Assembly (NCBI GenBank): GCA_013812065.1
Contig: JACCUC010000290.1
Coordinates: forward strand, 1-8,729
Origin: Thermoleophilaceae bacterium
Lineage (GTDB): Bacteria > Actinomycetota > Thermoleophilia > Solirubrobacterales > Thermoleophilaceae
DNA: 8,729 nucleotides
Direction of reading: 5' to 3'
Within the stretch, counting starts at the first letter, position 1. The number at the start of each line of letters is the position of its first letter. The notes beneath the pieces are model-generated. The model worked only from the letters and a program-made list of their open reading frames with translations, had not been told where the DNA came from and did no database searches. Below, in pieces: positions 1 to 7,342 of the stretch. Made by a program: the position numbers and the translations under genes.

Positions 1-249
1 CAGCCGCACGCCGTGCGCCTCGAGCCAGTCGCCGAGCGCGGCGTCGCGCTCCTCGCGGCCCGGATAGCCGCCGATCTCGAAGGCCTCCGCCTCGACCCCG
101 GCTGCCCGCGCACGCTCGAGCCCGCGCGCGGCCGCGCGGCTCGAGGCGACGCAGACGACCTCGATCCCGCCGCGACCGTGAACGGTGTCGAGGATCGCCT
201 GCAGGTTCGAGCCCTCGCCGGAGACGAGCACGGCGATCGGAAAGCTCAC
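1..249 (-). CDS. purN: Phosphoribosylglycinamide formyltransferase PurN, N-terminal 83 codons (cut by window edge)
   Basis: PurN transfers the formyl group of 10-formyltetrahydrofolate to GAR, giving FGAR (third step of IMP synthesis, cytosolic). The minus-strand frame starts VSFPIAVLVSGEGSNLQAI; the SGxGSNLQA phosphate-binding loop at residues 10-18 is the classic PurN N-terminus. It continues with the Rossmann-like 'VVCVASSRAAARGLERA' segment and 'GGYPGREERDAALGDWL', and is open at position 1. The catalytic Asn-His-Asp residues lie beyond the edge. I chose GTG at 249 because the homologous N-terminus begins there, an in-frame stop sits at 298-300, and a GAGG lies about 9-12 nt upstream. The start is 19 nt after the end of the repaired recQ frame, so the two are probably co-transcribed. 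Family identity is clear; completeness cannot be judged. Confidence 0.9.
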   Translation of the reverse strand, partial: MSFPIAVLVSGEGSNLQAILDTVHGRGGIEVVCVASSRAAARGLERARAAGVEAEAFEIGGYPGREERDAALGDWLEAHGVRL

Positions 250-268
250 GCCGGCGACCGCCTCACGC

Positions 269-2043
269 TCACGCCGCGGCCGAGGCGGGCGGAGCGCTCA
301 AGACCGGGTACGGACCCGTCCCGAGCACGAGCTCACCCGACTCGATCAGCTCGTCGACGCGCGCGAGGATCTCCTTGCGCGCGAGGTGCGACTGGGTGCC
401 GTAGGCGGGCAGGCCGTCGAACGAGTTGCGCTCGATCTTCTTCGTCCGGGCGCCGTGGACGATCTCGACGCAGGTCGTGCGACCGACCGCCGGCGAGGCG
501 GAGCCCGCGACCGAGACGATCGCGTCATCGAGGTCGGCGATCGTCGAGGCCGGCCGCGGCGGGGCCTTGGGCGAGAGCCCGGGATCGCAGCCGTCGCAGC
601 AGGCGACGCCCTCAGGGCGCGGCGCGGGCTGCGAGCGATCGCCGAGTGACGCAGGATCGCCGCGCGGCGGCAGCTGTCCAGCTCGACGTAGGCCCAGATC
701 TCGCGGTACTGGCGCCAGCGCGCACGGGCGCCGTCCTCGATCGAGGCGCGGCAGCGGCGCTCGGCGCCGGCGTCGAACTCGGTCAGGATCCGGCCCGCCA
801 TGCGGTCGGGGGCGGCCGGGGAGGGCGCGAGCACGCCCGCGCGCGAGAGGTGGCCGATCAACGCTCGCATGCGCTCCCAGTCGCAGCCGATCGACCGTGC
901 CAGGTCACCGGCGCCGACCGAGTAGCGGCCGCCCTCGCGCGACTCGAGCACGAGCCGCTCGTAGAGCCGCCGCGGCAGGTCCTCGGCGATCTCCTCGCGC
1001 TTGATGAAGTGGACGTGGCGCGCCTTGTCGGAGCCCTCCGCCAGCAACAGCGCGCGAGCGGGCTTCCCGTCGCGGCCGCCGCGGCCGGCCTCTTGGTAGT
1101 AAGCCTCGAGCGAGCCCGGGCAGCTCGCGTGCAGGACGGTGCGCACGTTCGGCTTGTCGACGCCCATCCCGAATGCGTTGGTGGCGACGACGATCGGCGC
1201 CTCGTCGGCGATGAAGCGGTTCTGGACCTCGGCGCGGAGGCCGCGCTCGAGGCCGGCGTGGTAGGCGAGCGCCTCGACGCCCAGCTCGGCGCTCAGCTGA
1301 TCGGCTATCTCCTGCGTCCCCTTGCGCGTGCCGGCGTAGACGATCGCGGGCAGCGCGTCCGGCGCGCGCAACGTCTCGACCAGCAGCGGGCGCTTCTCGT
1401 GCGGCGCAGGGCGGGCGACGGCGAACGAGATGTTGGGGCGGTCGAACCCGGTCGCGACCTTGACCGGCTGCTCGAGCCGCAGCCGCCGCGCGATGTCGAG
1501 GGCCACCTGGGTCGTCGCGGTCGCGGTCGAGGCGAACAACGCGGTCGCTTCCAGGTGCCTCGCGGCGTCGGCGAGGCGGAAGTAGTCCGGCCTGAAGTCG
1601 TGCCCCCACTGCGAGACGCAGTGGGCCTCGTCGACGACGAACAGGCCGACGCCGGCGGCGCCGATTCGCTCGAGGAACCCGGGCGAGGAGAAGCGCTCCG
1701 GCGCGACGTAGAGCAGCCGCAGGTCCCCCGCGACCGCCCGGTCGAGCACGGCGTTGTTCTGCGCCGCGTCCTGCTGCGCGTTGACGAGCGCGACCCGGTC
1801 GCCCAGCCCGAGCGCGTGCAGCGCCTGAACCTGGTCCGCCATCAGCGCGACGAGCGGCGAGACGACGATCGTGAGGTCGTCGCGCAGCAGCGCCGGGAGC
1901 TGGTAGCAGAGCGACTTCCCCGAGCCGGTCGGCATCACCAGCAGCACATCGCGCCCCTCGAGCGCCGCTTCGCACGCCTCGCGCTGGCCGGGCCGGAACC
2001 CGGCGAAGCCGAAATGCTCCTGGAGGGCGGCGTCGAGCGTCAC
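269..2043 (-). CDS. recQ: RecQ-family ATP-dependent DNA helicase, disrupted by a single-base frameshift near 645
   Basis: RecQ is a 3'-5' superfamily 2 helicase of recombination and replication repair. From the GTG at 2043 the frame shows FRPGQREA (motif 0), TGSGKS at residues 39-44 (Walker A), DEAH at 138-141 followed by CVSQWGHDFRPDY, STATAT at 172-177, and QEAGRGGRDG at 317-326 (motif VI). In the first frame good homology stops at 'SCRRAAILRH' (residue 466), after which translation becomes Arg/Ser-rich nonsense ending at 346. Shifting frame at about 643-648 restores LGDRSQPAPRPEGVACCDGCD (given in part), then a winged-helix-like stretch (VEIVHGARTKKIERNSFDGL), ending at TGA 269-271. One missing T would turn CAC-TCG-GCG into CAC-TTC-GGC, giving the expected 'RHFGD'. 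Repaired length is about 591 aa, near the RecQ norm, with no obvious HRDC domain. The break separates the first zinc-ligand Cys from the CCDGC cluster. It may be a real mutation or a sequencing error. Confidence 0.88.
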
Positions 2044-2055
2044 GACCGCACCCTA

Positions 2056-2081
2056 GCGCCGGCCCCGGCGGTCGCCGGCGC
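2056..2081 (-). terminator. GC-only inverted repeat in the purF-recQ gap (weak terminator or attenuator candidate)
   Basis: In the 86-nt gap between the purF stop and the recQ start, GCGCCGGC (2056-2063) and GCCGGCGC (2074-2081) form a perfect 8-bp stem with a 10-nt loop. No U-tract follows on either strand, so it is not a classical intrinsic terminator. It could reduce read-through from the pur operon into recQ, or be chance in very GC-rich DNA. On the minus strand TAGGGT lies about 8 nt before the recQ GTG and could serve as an AGGG-type ribosome site. Confidence 0.25.
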
Positions 2082-2129
2082 GTGTGGCGGCTTGACAGCC
2101 CGCTTGTTGCGGAACGCGCGCTCGGGCGT

Positions 2130-3566
2130 TCAACTACGAACGACCGTCAGCTCCTCGAGCGCGAACTTGCCGCTCGCAGAGTCGCTGCGCTCGAGCGGGT
2201 AGTCGCCCGTGAAGCACGCGTCGCAGTGGGTCGAGCGCTCCCCGCGGATCGCCTCGTAGACCCCCTCGAGCGAGAGGTAGGCGAGCGAGTCGCACCCGAG
2301 CTCGACCCCGATCTCCTCGACCGTGCGCTCGTGTGCGGCCATCTCCTCGGCGGTGGACATGTCGATCCCGTAGTGGCACGGGTGGCGAATCGGCGGCGCC
2401 GAGATCCGCACGTGGATCTCGCGCGCACCGGCGTCGCGCAGCATGCCGACGATCTGGCGGGTCGTGTTGCCGCGCACGATCGAGTCGTCGACGACGACCA
2501 CGCGCCGCCCGCCGACGACCTCGGGCAGTGGGTTGAACTTCATGCGCAACCCGTGCTTTCGCAGCTCCTGGCCCGGCTGGATGAAGGTGCGAGCGACGTA
2601 GCGGTTCTTGATCAGGCCGTCGTCGCGCGGGATGCCGGAGGCGAGCGAGTAGCCGGCGGCCGCCGGGTTGCCCGAGTCGGGCACGGCGACGACGACGTCG
2701 GCCTCGACGGGCTCCTCGCGCCAGAGGATCTCGCCCATGCGCCGGCGGGCTACCTGGGTGCGCATGCCCTCGAGCACCGAATCGGGGCGCGCGAAGTAGA
2801 TGTGCTCGAAGACGCAGAACGCGCGCCGGTCAGAGCGTGCGACCTGGCGGGTCTCGAGCCCGCGCTCCGACAGCGAGACCATCTCGCCAGGGCCGATCTC
2901 GCGCACGAGCTCCGCGCCGATGATGTCGAACGCGCAGCTCTCGGAGGCGACGCAGAAGCGATCTCCGAGGCGCCCGAGCGACAGCGGCCTCAAACCGAGG
3001 GGATCGCGGAAGGCGACGACCGCGTCAGGGGTCAGGACGACCGTGGATAGCGCGCCCTCGAGCCGGGGGACGACATCGGCCACGGCGTCCTCGATCCGCT
3101 CGGCCTCGTGGATCGAGAGCAACGCCGCGATCAGCTCGGAATCGGAGGTGGACCGCAGCTGCACGCCCTGCTCGCTCAGCTCCTCGTGCAGGTCGACCGC
3201 GTTGATGAGGTTGCCGTTGTGGGCGAGGGCGAGCTCGCGGCGATCGGAGCGGTAGATCGGCTGGGCGTTCTCCCACGCCGACGACCCGGTCGTCGAGTAG
3301 CGCACATGGCCGACGGCCATCGTTCCCCCGAGAGCGCGCAGCTTCGACTCGTCGAAGACCTGGGAGACGAGGCCGAGGTCGCGCAGGGTCATGATGTGGC
3401 CCGACTCGGTGGTGGCGATCCCGGCGGACTCCTGGCCCCGGTGCTGGAGCGCGTAGAGGGCGAAGTAGGCGAGCCGGGCGACCTCCGACTCCGGCGCGTA
3501 CACGCCGAAGACGCCGCACTCGTCGCGCGGTCCGTCCCGCTCGGGAATCCCGTCCGGAGTGGTCAT
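2130..3566 (-). CDS. purF: Amidophosphoribosyltransferase PurF
   Basis: PurF converts PRPP and glutamine to 5-phosphoribosylamine, the committed first step of purine synthesis, and is the usual point of feedback inhibition by purine nucleotides. The 478-aa protein has a 16-residue propeptide before Cys17 (DECGVFG), the N-terminal nucleophile of the class II glutaminase domain, with HRGQES at 42-47 and HNGNL at 116-120. The PRPP loop VVVVDDSIVRGNTT is at 356-369. Cys251, Cys397, Cys448 and Cys451 (the last two in THCDACF) match the four cluster ligands of the Bacillus-type enzyme, so a [4Fe-4S] cluster and propeptide maturation are expected. The ATG start overlaps the purL stop (ATGA), which fixes the start and indicates translational coupling; no separate Shine-Dalgarno is visible. 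The protein looks intact. Confidence 0.97.
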   Translation of the reverse strand: MTTPDGIPERDGPRDECGVFGVYAPESEVARLAYFALYALQHRGQESAGIATTESGHIMTLRDLGLVSQVFDESKLRALGGTMAVGHVRYSTTGSSAWENAQPIYRSDRRELALAHNGNLINAVDLHEELSEQGVQLRSTSDSELIAALLSIHEAERIEDAVADVVPRLEGALSTVVLTPDAVVAFRDPLGLRPLSLGRLGDRFCVASESCAFDIIGAELVREIGPGEMVSLSERGLETRQVARSDRRAFCVFEHIYFARPDSVLEGMRTQVARRRMGEILWREEPVEADVVVAVPDSGNPAAAGYSLASGIPRDDGLIKNRYVARTFIQPGQELRKHGLRMKFNPLPEVVGGRRVVVVDDSIVRGNTTRQIVGMLRDAGAREIHVRISAPPIRHPCHYGIDMSTAEEMAAHERTVEEIGVELGCDSLAYLSLEGVYEAIRGERSTHCDACFTGDYPLERSDSASGKFALEELTVVRS

Positions 3567-5815
3567 GAGAAATGGTCGGCTACGCCGCGCTCGAAGGCCT
3601 CTCGCGCGGCGGCGACCTCGATGTCGAGTCTAGCGGTCGAGCCGGTCTCGATGACGAGCGTGTCGCCACCGGTCTCGCCGAGGATGACGCGGCGGTCCGA
3701 TCCGTCGTCGTCGGCGGCGAGGCGGGCGATCGCCTCGCCCGGCCCGGCGATGACCACGCCGCCAGGACCCTCACCGAAGAGCGCCGTCTCGGCGGTCCTC
3801 GGCGCGCCGCCCTCGGCGAGCCGGCGTACGAGGCCGGCGAGATCGACTCTGGCGCCGATTCCACCGGCCACGCAGCACTCCCCGAGGGCGCAGGCAAGCC
3901 CGCCGTCCGAGACGTCGTGAGCGGTCGCGAGCTGACCCGAGCGCACGGCGGCACGCGCGGCGTCGAGCGCGCGCGCCTGCGCCTTCAGCTCGACCTCCGG
4001 GAGGCCGTTAACGAGCCGGCCCCGCAGCGCGTCGAGCTCCGAGCCGGCGAGCGCAGGTCGGAAGGGGCCGATCAGGGCGACCGCGTGGCCCTCCTCTACG
4101 AACGCCGACTCCGGCACCGACGTGGGGTCGGGCACGCGCCCGACCATCCCCACGATCGGTGTCGGGTAGATCGGTCCGCCCCCGCCCTCGTTGTAGAGCG
4201 AGACGTTCCCGCCGACCACGGGCACCCCGAGCGCGCGGCACGCGTCGGCGAGCCCCGCCACCGCGCGCTCGAGCTGCCACGCGATGTGGTCCTTCTCGGG
4301 ATTGCCGAAGTTGAGGCAGTTGGTGAGCCCGAGCGGCTCGGCCCCGACGCAGGCGAGGTTGCGCGCGCACTCGAGTACCGCCTCGGCGGCTCCGACGTAC
4401 GGGTCGCAGGCCACGCGGCGCCCGTTGCCGTCGATCGACACGGCGATGGCGCCGCTCGTGCCGTCGTGGGTGAGGTGCAGGACCGCGGCGTCGGCCGAGC
4501 CCGACCGGCGCACCGTGCGCGACCCGACGAGGCCGTCGTACTGCTCGTAGGCCCAGCGCTTCGACGCGATGTTCTCCGACCGCAGCAGGGCGAGCAGCGT
4601 TTCGCCCAGGGCGGTTCCGGCCTCGAGGCGAGCCCTCGGCGCCGCGTACACCGGCGACACGGGCCGCTGCGGCGCGAGGTCGTAGAGCGGGCAGTCGTCG
4701 ATGAGCGCCTCGACCGGCATGTCGCCGACCGGCTCGCCTTCCTCGAGCACGCGCAGTCTTCGGGTGTCGGTGACCGCTCCGATCGCCGTCGCACCCACGT
4801 CCCACTCGTCGCACACCGCGCGTACCGCGTCGAGCCGCGCCGGCTCGACCACGCACAGCATCCGCTCCTGCGACTCGGAGACCATCACCTCGAAGGCCTC
4901 CATGCCGGGCTCGCGCCGCGGCACGCACGCGACGTCGAGGTCGATCCCAACCCCGCCCTTCGAAGCCATCTCCGAAGCACTCGAGGAAAGCCCCGCCGCG
5001 CCCAGGTCCTGCAGCGATGCGAGCAGCCCGCGATCGAGCAGCTCGAGACAGCACTCGAGTAGCTTCTTCTCCTCGAACGGATCGCCGATCTGAACGCTCG
5101 GCCGCTTCGACGCGCTCTCCTCGCCGAGCTCGGCGCTCGCGAGCACCGACGCCCCGCCGATTCCGTCGCGGCCGGTCAGCGCGCCGAGAAGCACGACCAG
5201 ATTGCCCACCCCGGCGGCGGCGCTGCGCACGAGGCGCTCCGACGGAGCGATCCCTACGCACATCGCGTTCACGAGGCAGTTGCTCTCATAAGGCTCGCCG
5301 AACAGAATCTCTCCCCCCACCGTGGCCACCCCGATGGAGTTGCCGTAGTGGCCGATCCCCGCCACCGCCCCGTTCATCAGGTACCGCGACCGCGCCGAGT
5401 CGAGCTCGCCGAAGCGCAGCGAGTCGAGCACGGCGATCGGGCGGGCACCGATCGCGAACACGTCGCGCAGGATGCCGCCGACGCCCGTGGCCGCGCCCTG
5501 GAACGGCTCGACGGCGCTCGGGTGATTGTGCGACTCGACCTTGAAAGCGACCGCGAGCCCGTCGCCGACGTCGACCGCACCCGCGTTCTCACCCGGCCCC
5601 ATGACCACGTGCTCGCCCTCGGTCGGCAGCCGCCCGAGCAGCCGGCGCGAGTGCTTGTACCCGCAGTGCTCGGACCACATCAGCGAGAAGACCGCCAGCT
5701 CCACGTCGTTGGGCTCGCGGCCGAGGCGGTCGACGATCCGTTCGTACTCGGGGTCGGTGAGGCCGAGCTCGCGATGGCGAAGGGTCGAGTGCTCGACTGT
5801 GGAGGCGCCGCTCAC
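3563..5815 (-). CDS. purL: Phosphoribosylformylglycinamidine synthase subunit PurL
   Basis: PurL is the ATP-dependent synthetase subunit of FGAM synthase; it aminates FGAR using ammonia delivered from PurQ through the PurSQL complex. The frame extends without a stop up to 6226, but the real start is GTG at 5815. It overlaps the purQ stop (GTGA), and homology begins there with MSGASTVEH (GTG read as Met); the upstream part is antiparallel nonsense inside purQ. The 750-aa length fits small PurL, which lacks the fused glutaminase of the large enzyme. Visible motifs are WSEHCGYKHSR at 47-57 (active-site His), ESHNHPSAVEPFQGAATG at 94-111, GNSIGVATVGGE at 158-169, LQDLGAAGLSSS at 268-279, FGNPEK at 503-508 and GGNVSLYNE at 535-543, covering both halves of the duplicated PurM-like fold. 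No lesions are seen. Confidence 0.97.
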   Translation of the reverse strand: MSGASTVEHSTLRHRELGLTDPEYERIVDRLGREPNDVELAVFSLMWSEHCGYKHSRRLLGRLPTEGEHVVMGPGENAGAVDVGDGLAVAFKVESHNHPSAVEPFQGAATGVGGILRDVFAIGARPIAVLDSLRFGELDSARSRYLMNGAVAGIGHYGNSIGVATVGGEILFGEPYESNCLVNAMCVGIAPSERLVRSAAAGVGNLVVLLGALTGRDGIGGASVLASAELGEESASKRPSVQIGDPFEEKKLLECCLELLDRGLLASLQDLGAAGLSSSASEMASKGGVGIDLDVACVPRREPGMEAFEVMVSESQERMLCVVEPARLDAVRAVCDEWDVGATAIGAVTDTRRLRVLEEGEPVGDMPVEALIDDCPLYDLAPQRPVSPVYAAPRARLEAGTALGETLLALLRSENIASKRWAYEQYDGLVGSRTVRRSGSADAAVLHLTHDGTSGAIAVSIDGNGRRVACDPYVGAAEAVLECARNLACVGAEPLGLTNCLNFGNPEKDHIAWQLERAVAGLADACRALGVPVVGGNVSLYNEGGGGPIYPTPIVGMVGRVPDPTSVPESAFVEEGHAVALIGPFRPALAGSELDALRGRLVNGLPEVELKAQARALDAARAAVRSGQLATAHDVSDGGLACALGECCVAGGIGARVDLAGLVRRLAEGGAPRTAETALFGEGPGGVVIAGPGEAIARLAADDDGSDRRVILGETGGDTLVIETGSTARLDIEVAAAREAFERGVADHFS

Positions 5816-6495
5816 GCGGCCACCGCTGTGCCCTCGGCTATCTGCTCGACCGCGGACGCGAACAGCCGGCCTCCGTCGGTCGAGCCCGTCAGCGGGTCGG
5901 TCGCGTGCTCGGGGTGGGGCATGAGGCCGAGCACATTGCCCGCTTCGTTGGTGACTCCGGCCGCGTCCCGAGCCGAGCCGTTTGGGTTGTGGCCGTCGGC
6001 GTAGCGCAGGGCGATCTGACCGTTGGCCTCCATCGCGTCGAGCACCTCGTCGGGGGCGTAGAACCGACCCGCGCCGTGCTTGACCGGCAACGACAACCGC
6101 TCCCCTCGCCCACACGCGCGCGTGAAGGATGTGTCGGCGTTCGCAACGCGGACGTCGACCTGGCGGCACAGGAACCGCAGACCGGTGTTGGGCAGCAGCG
6201 CGCCCGGCAGCAGGCGGGCCTCGCACAGCACCTGGAAGCCGTTGCAGATTCCTAGCACGGGGCCCCCGACGCGGGCGAACTCGACGATCGCCCGCATGAT
6301 CGGGGAGAAGCGTGCGATCGCGCCCACGCGCAGGTAGTCACCGTAAGAGAAGCCACCGGGGAGGACCACGGCGTCGAGGCCGTGCAGGTCGCGCTCGCGG
6401 TGCCAGACGATCTCCGCCTCGCCGAAGCGACGGCAGGCGAGTAGCGCGTCCGTCTCGTCGCAGGAGCCGGGGAAGCGGACCACCCCGAACCTCAT
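5812..6495 (-). CDS. purQ: Phosphoribosylformylglycinamidine synthase glutaminase subunit PurQ
   Basis: PurQ hydrolyses glutamine and passes ammonia to PurL in the FGAM synthase complex. This 227-aa class I glutamine amidotransferase starts MRFGVVRFPGSCDETDA and carries VVLPGGFSYGDYLRVGAIA at 43-61. The nucleophile Cys84 is in GICNGFQ, and the His194/Glu196 pair is in LMPHPEH, which completes the catalytic triad. Length is typical. The ATG overlaps the purS stop by 4 nt (ATGA) and its own TGA overlaps the purL GTG by 4 nt, so expression should be stoichiometrically coupled to both partners. The start is supported by the overlap and the usual MRxGVxxFPGS N-terminus. Confidence 0.97.
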   Translation of the reverse strand: MRFGVVRFPGSCDETDALLACRRFGEAEIVWHRERDLHGLDAVVLPGGFSYGDYLRVGAIARFSPIMRAIVEFARVGGPVLGICNGFQVLCEARLLPGALLPNTGLRFLCRQVDVRVANADTSFTRACGRGERLSLPVKHGAGRFYAPDEVLDAMEANGQIALRYADGHNPNGSARDAAGVTNEAGNVLGLMPHPEHATDPLTGSTDGGRLFASAVEQIAEGTAVAA

Positions 6496-6728
6496 CGCGC
6501 GGCGCCGTCATCGAGCTCGACCTCGTAGTCCTCGATGAGCGGATTGGCGAGCAGCTGCTCGCACATCTCCCCGAGGCGGCTCGGATCGGCGACCTCAAGC
6601 TCGACGAGCCGGCCGACGTGCACCGACTCGACGCCCTCGAACCCGAGCGCTGGGAGGGCCCGCTCGACGGCTTGCCCCTGGGGATCGAGGATGCCCTCCT
6701 TGGGCCGGATGAGCACGCGCGCCTTCAT
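6492..6728 (-). CDS. purS: Phosphoribosylformylglycinamidine synthase small subunit PurS
   Basis: PurS is the small non-catalytic subunit that bridges PurQ and PurL and is needed for ammonia transfer in small-PurL organisms. The 78-aa protein, starting MKARVLIRPKEGILDPQG, has the usual PurS length, the conserved 'I(L)DPQGQAVERAL...LGF' segment at 13-30, and the terminal beta strand 'PLIEDYEVEL'. It is the first gene of the coupled purSQLF run. No purine-rich Shine-Dalgarno is visible: a run of seven C (minus strand) lies about 17 nt ahead of the ATG. No alternative in-frame start is seen just upstream. Mobile-element debris begins within about 100 nt. Confidence 0.95.
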   Translation of the reverse strand: MKARVLIRPKEGILDPQGQAVERALPALGFEGVESVHVGRLVELEVADPSRLGEMCEQLLANPLIEDYEVELDDGAAR

Positions 6729-6806
6729 CGATCCGCAGAGGGGGGGCGTAGAGGTCGATCGGTCACCACGACGATCTTAGGATGCTCGGCAGACCGGACC
6801 GGTCCG
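6729..6806 (-). promoter_or_regulatory. Probable pur operon promoter/leader region with a 12-bp palindrome
   Basis: This is the only non-mobile DNA left upstream of purS, so the operon promoter is expected here or in the debris beyond. On the minus strand TAAGAT (6779-6774) fits a TAnnnT -10 hexamer and would give a leader of about 40 nt. A convincing -35 is not visible. A perfect palindrome, CGGACCGGTCCG (6795-6806), sits where the -35 or an operator would be. The assignment is inferred from position and a weak match. Confidence 0.3.
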
Positions 6807-6815
6807 CCAGTGGAA

Positions 6816-6880
6816 AGACGACGAGGCGAGCGGCGCTTTCAGGCGCCCCGGCCCCGAACCGACTGTGGATCGACGACCTC
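6816..6880 (+). pseudogene. IS3 OrfB transposase, upstream exon fragment
   Basis: Reading 6825-6848 in one frame and 6850-6880 in another gives ERRFQAPAPNRLWIDDL. This matches the IS3 OrfB segment just before and including the first catalytic Asp of the DDE integrase core (usual form 'PNxLWxADITY'). Codon GAC at 6875-6877 is that Asp. The frames are separated by one extra C in the C-run at 6846-6849. The fragment ends at a codon boundary at 6880, and the continuation TYVPTWEG resumes at 7407. Upstream sequence near 6807-6824 may belong to it but is not clearly recognisable. Confidence 0.65.
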
Positions 6881-6986
6881 GAGCGTCACGAGGCGCCATC
6901 GAACCGTGCGGAGATGAAAGGACTCCGCCGCCGCGCTGTCGCAGCAGCGTGCGGAAGCTGGAGGCAGCCCGAGCCCGGAGGCGCGG

Positions 6987-7286
6987 GTGAGGGTGGACAG
7001 CAGCCCCGACAACGACGGGACGAGCCCGGTACCGCCAGACGGCTCGGGCCCGGCAAGCAAGAAGCGCACGTTCAGCTACCTCCACTCCTTCGCCTGGCGA
7101 AGAGTCACGCGCTGGCTCCGCAAACGCCACGTCGGCCTGAACTGGACGGCCATCAGACGGCGCTTCAGGCACGGATGGCAGATCGCCGCCGACGGGATCG
7201 AGCTGTTCATGCCCTCCGCGGTCGCGGTCACCCGCTACTGCTACCGGGGCACGAAGATCCCGACGCCCTGGACCCCGACCGCATGA
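6987..7286 (+). pseudogene. Group II intron reverse transcriptase/maturase, C-terminal fragment
   Basis: The open frame (ATG-independent; it is open from 6918) has recognisable homology from about 7056 to its TGA at 7284-7286. It reads SKKRTFSYLHSFAWRRVTRW, then LRKRHVGLNWTAIRRRF, DGIELFMPSAVAVTRY and RGTKIPTPW. This is the maturase-specific (domain X/thumb) C-terminus typical of actinobacterial intron-encoded proteins, which binds the intron RNA for splicing. The fingers/palm reverse-transcriptase domains, including the YADD motif, are absent upstream. The stretch from 6918 to 7055 (ending PDNDGTSPVPPDGSGPA) has no clear counterpart and probably spans the deletion junction. The stop lies 22 nt before domain V, as expected for an ORF in domain IV. 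Confidence 0.8.
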
Positions 7287-7308
7287 CCACGCGGCATGAA
7301 CTCGTGGA

Positions 7309-7342
7309 GAACCGGATGCAGTGAAAGCTGCGCGTCCGGTTC
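7309..7342 (+). ncRNA. Group II intron domain V
   Basis: A 34-nt hairpin: GAACCGGA (7309-7316) pairs with TCCGGTTC (7335-7342), GCAGT (7318-7322) pairs with GCTGC (7327-7331), with a GAAA tetraloop (7323-7326) and a CG-containing bulge at 7332-7334. Length, tetraloop and bulge match the domain V consensus closely. The canonical AGC triad near the 5' side reads AAC here (7310-7312), replacing the usual G-U wobble by A-U, which may lower activity. Confidence 0.88.

Noticed and set aside
646..646. Programmed frameshifting as an explanation for the recQ break
   Set aside because: No slippery heptamer or obvious stimulatory structure is seen at 640-650, and RecQ is not known to use it; a one-base deletion is simpler.
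2091..2097. TTGACA on the plus strand at the purF-recQ gap as a -35 box
   Set aside because: No -10 at suitable spacing and no plus-strand gene follows.
13..2202. Very long plus-strand open frame (729 codons) opposite recQ and purN
   Set aside because: It is Arg/Ala/Gly-rich low-information sequence antisense to recQ and purN, whose motifs are unmistakable; long antisense frames are usual in GC-rich DNA.
2082..5062. Long plus-strand open frames opposite purF and purL
   Set aside because: No recognisable domains; composition matches codon-position bias of the real minus-strand genes.
5816..6226. N-terminal extension of the purL open frame to 6226
   Set aside because: The extension overlaps all of the purQ C-terminal half in another frame, is Arg/Ala/Gly-rich, and PurL homology starts at the GTG at 5815.
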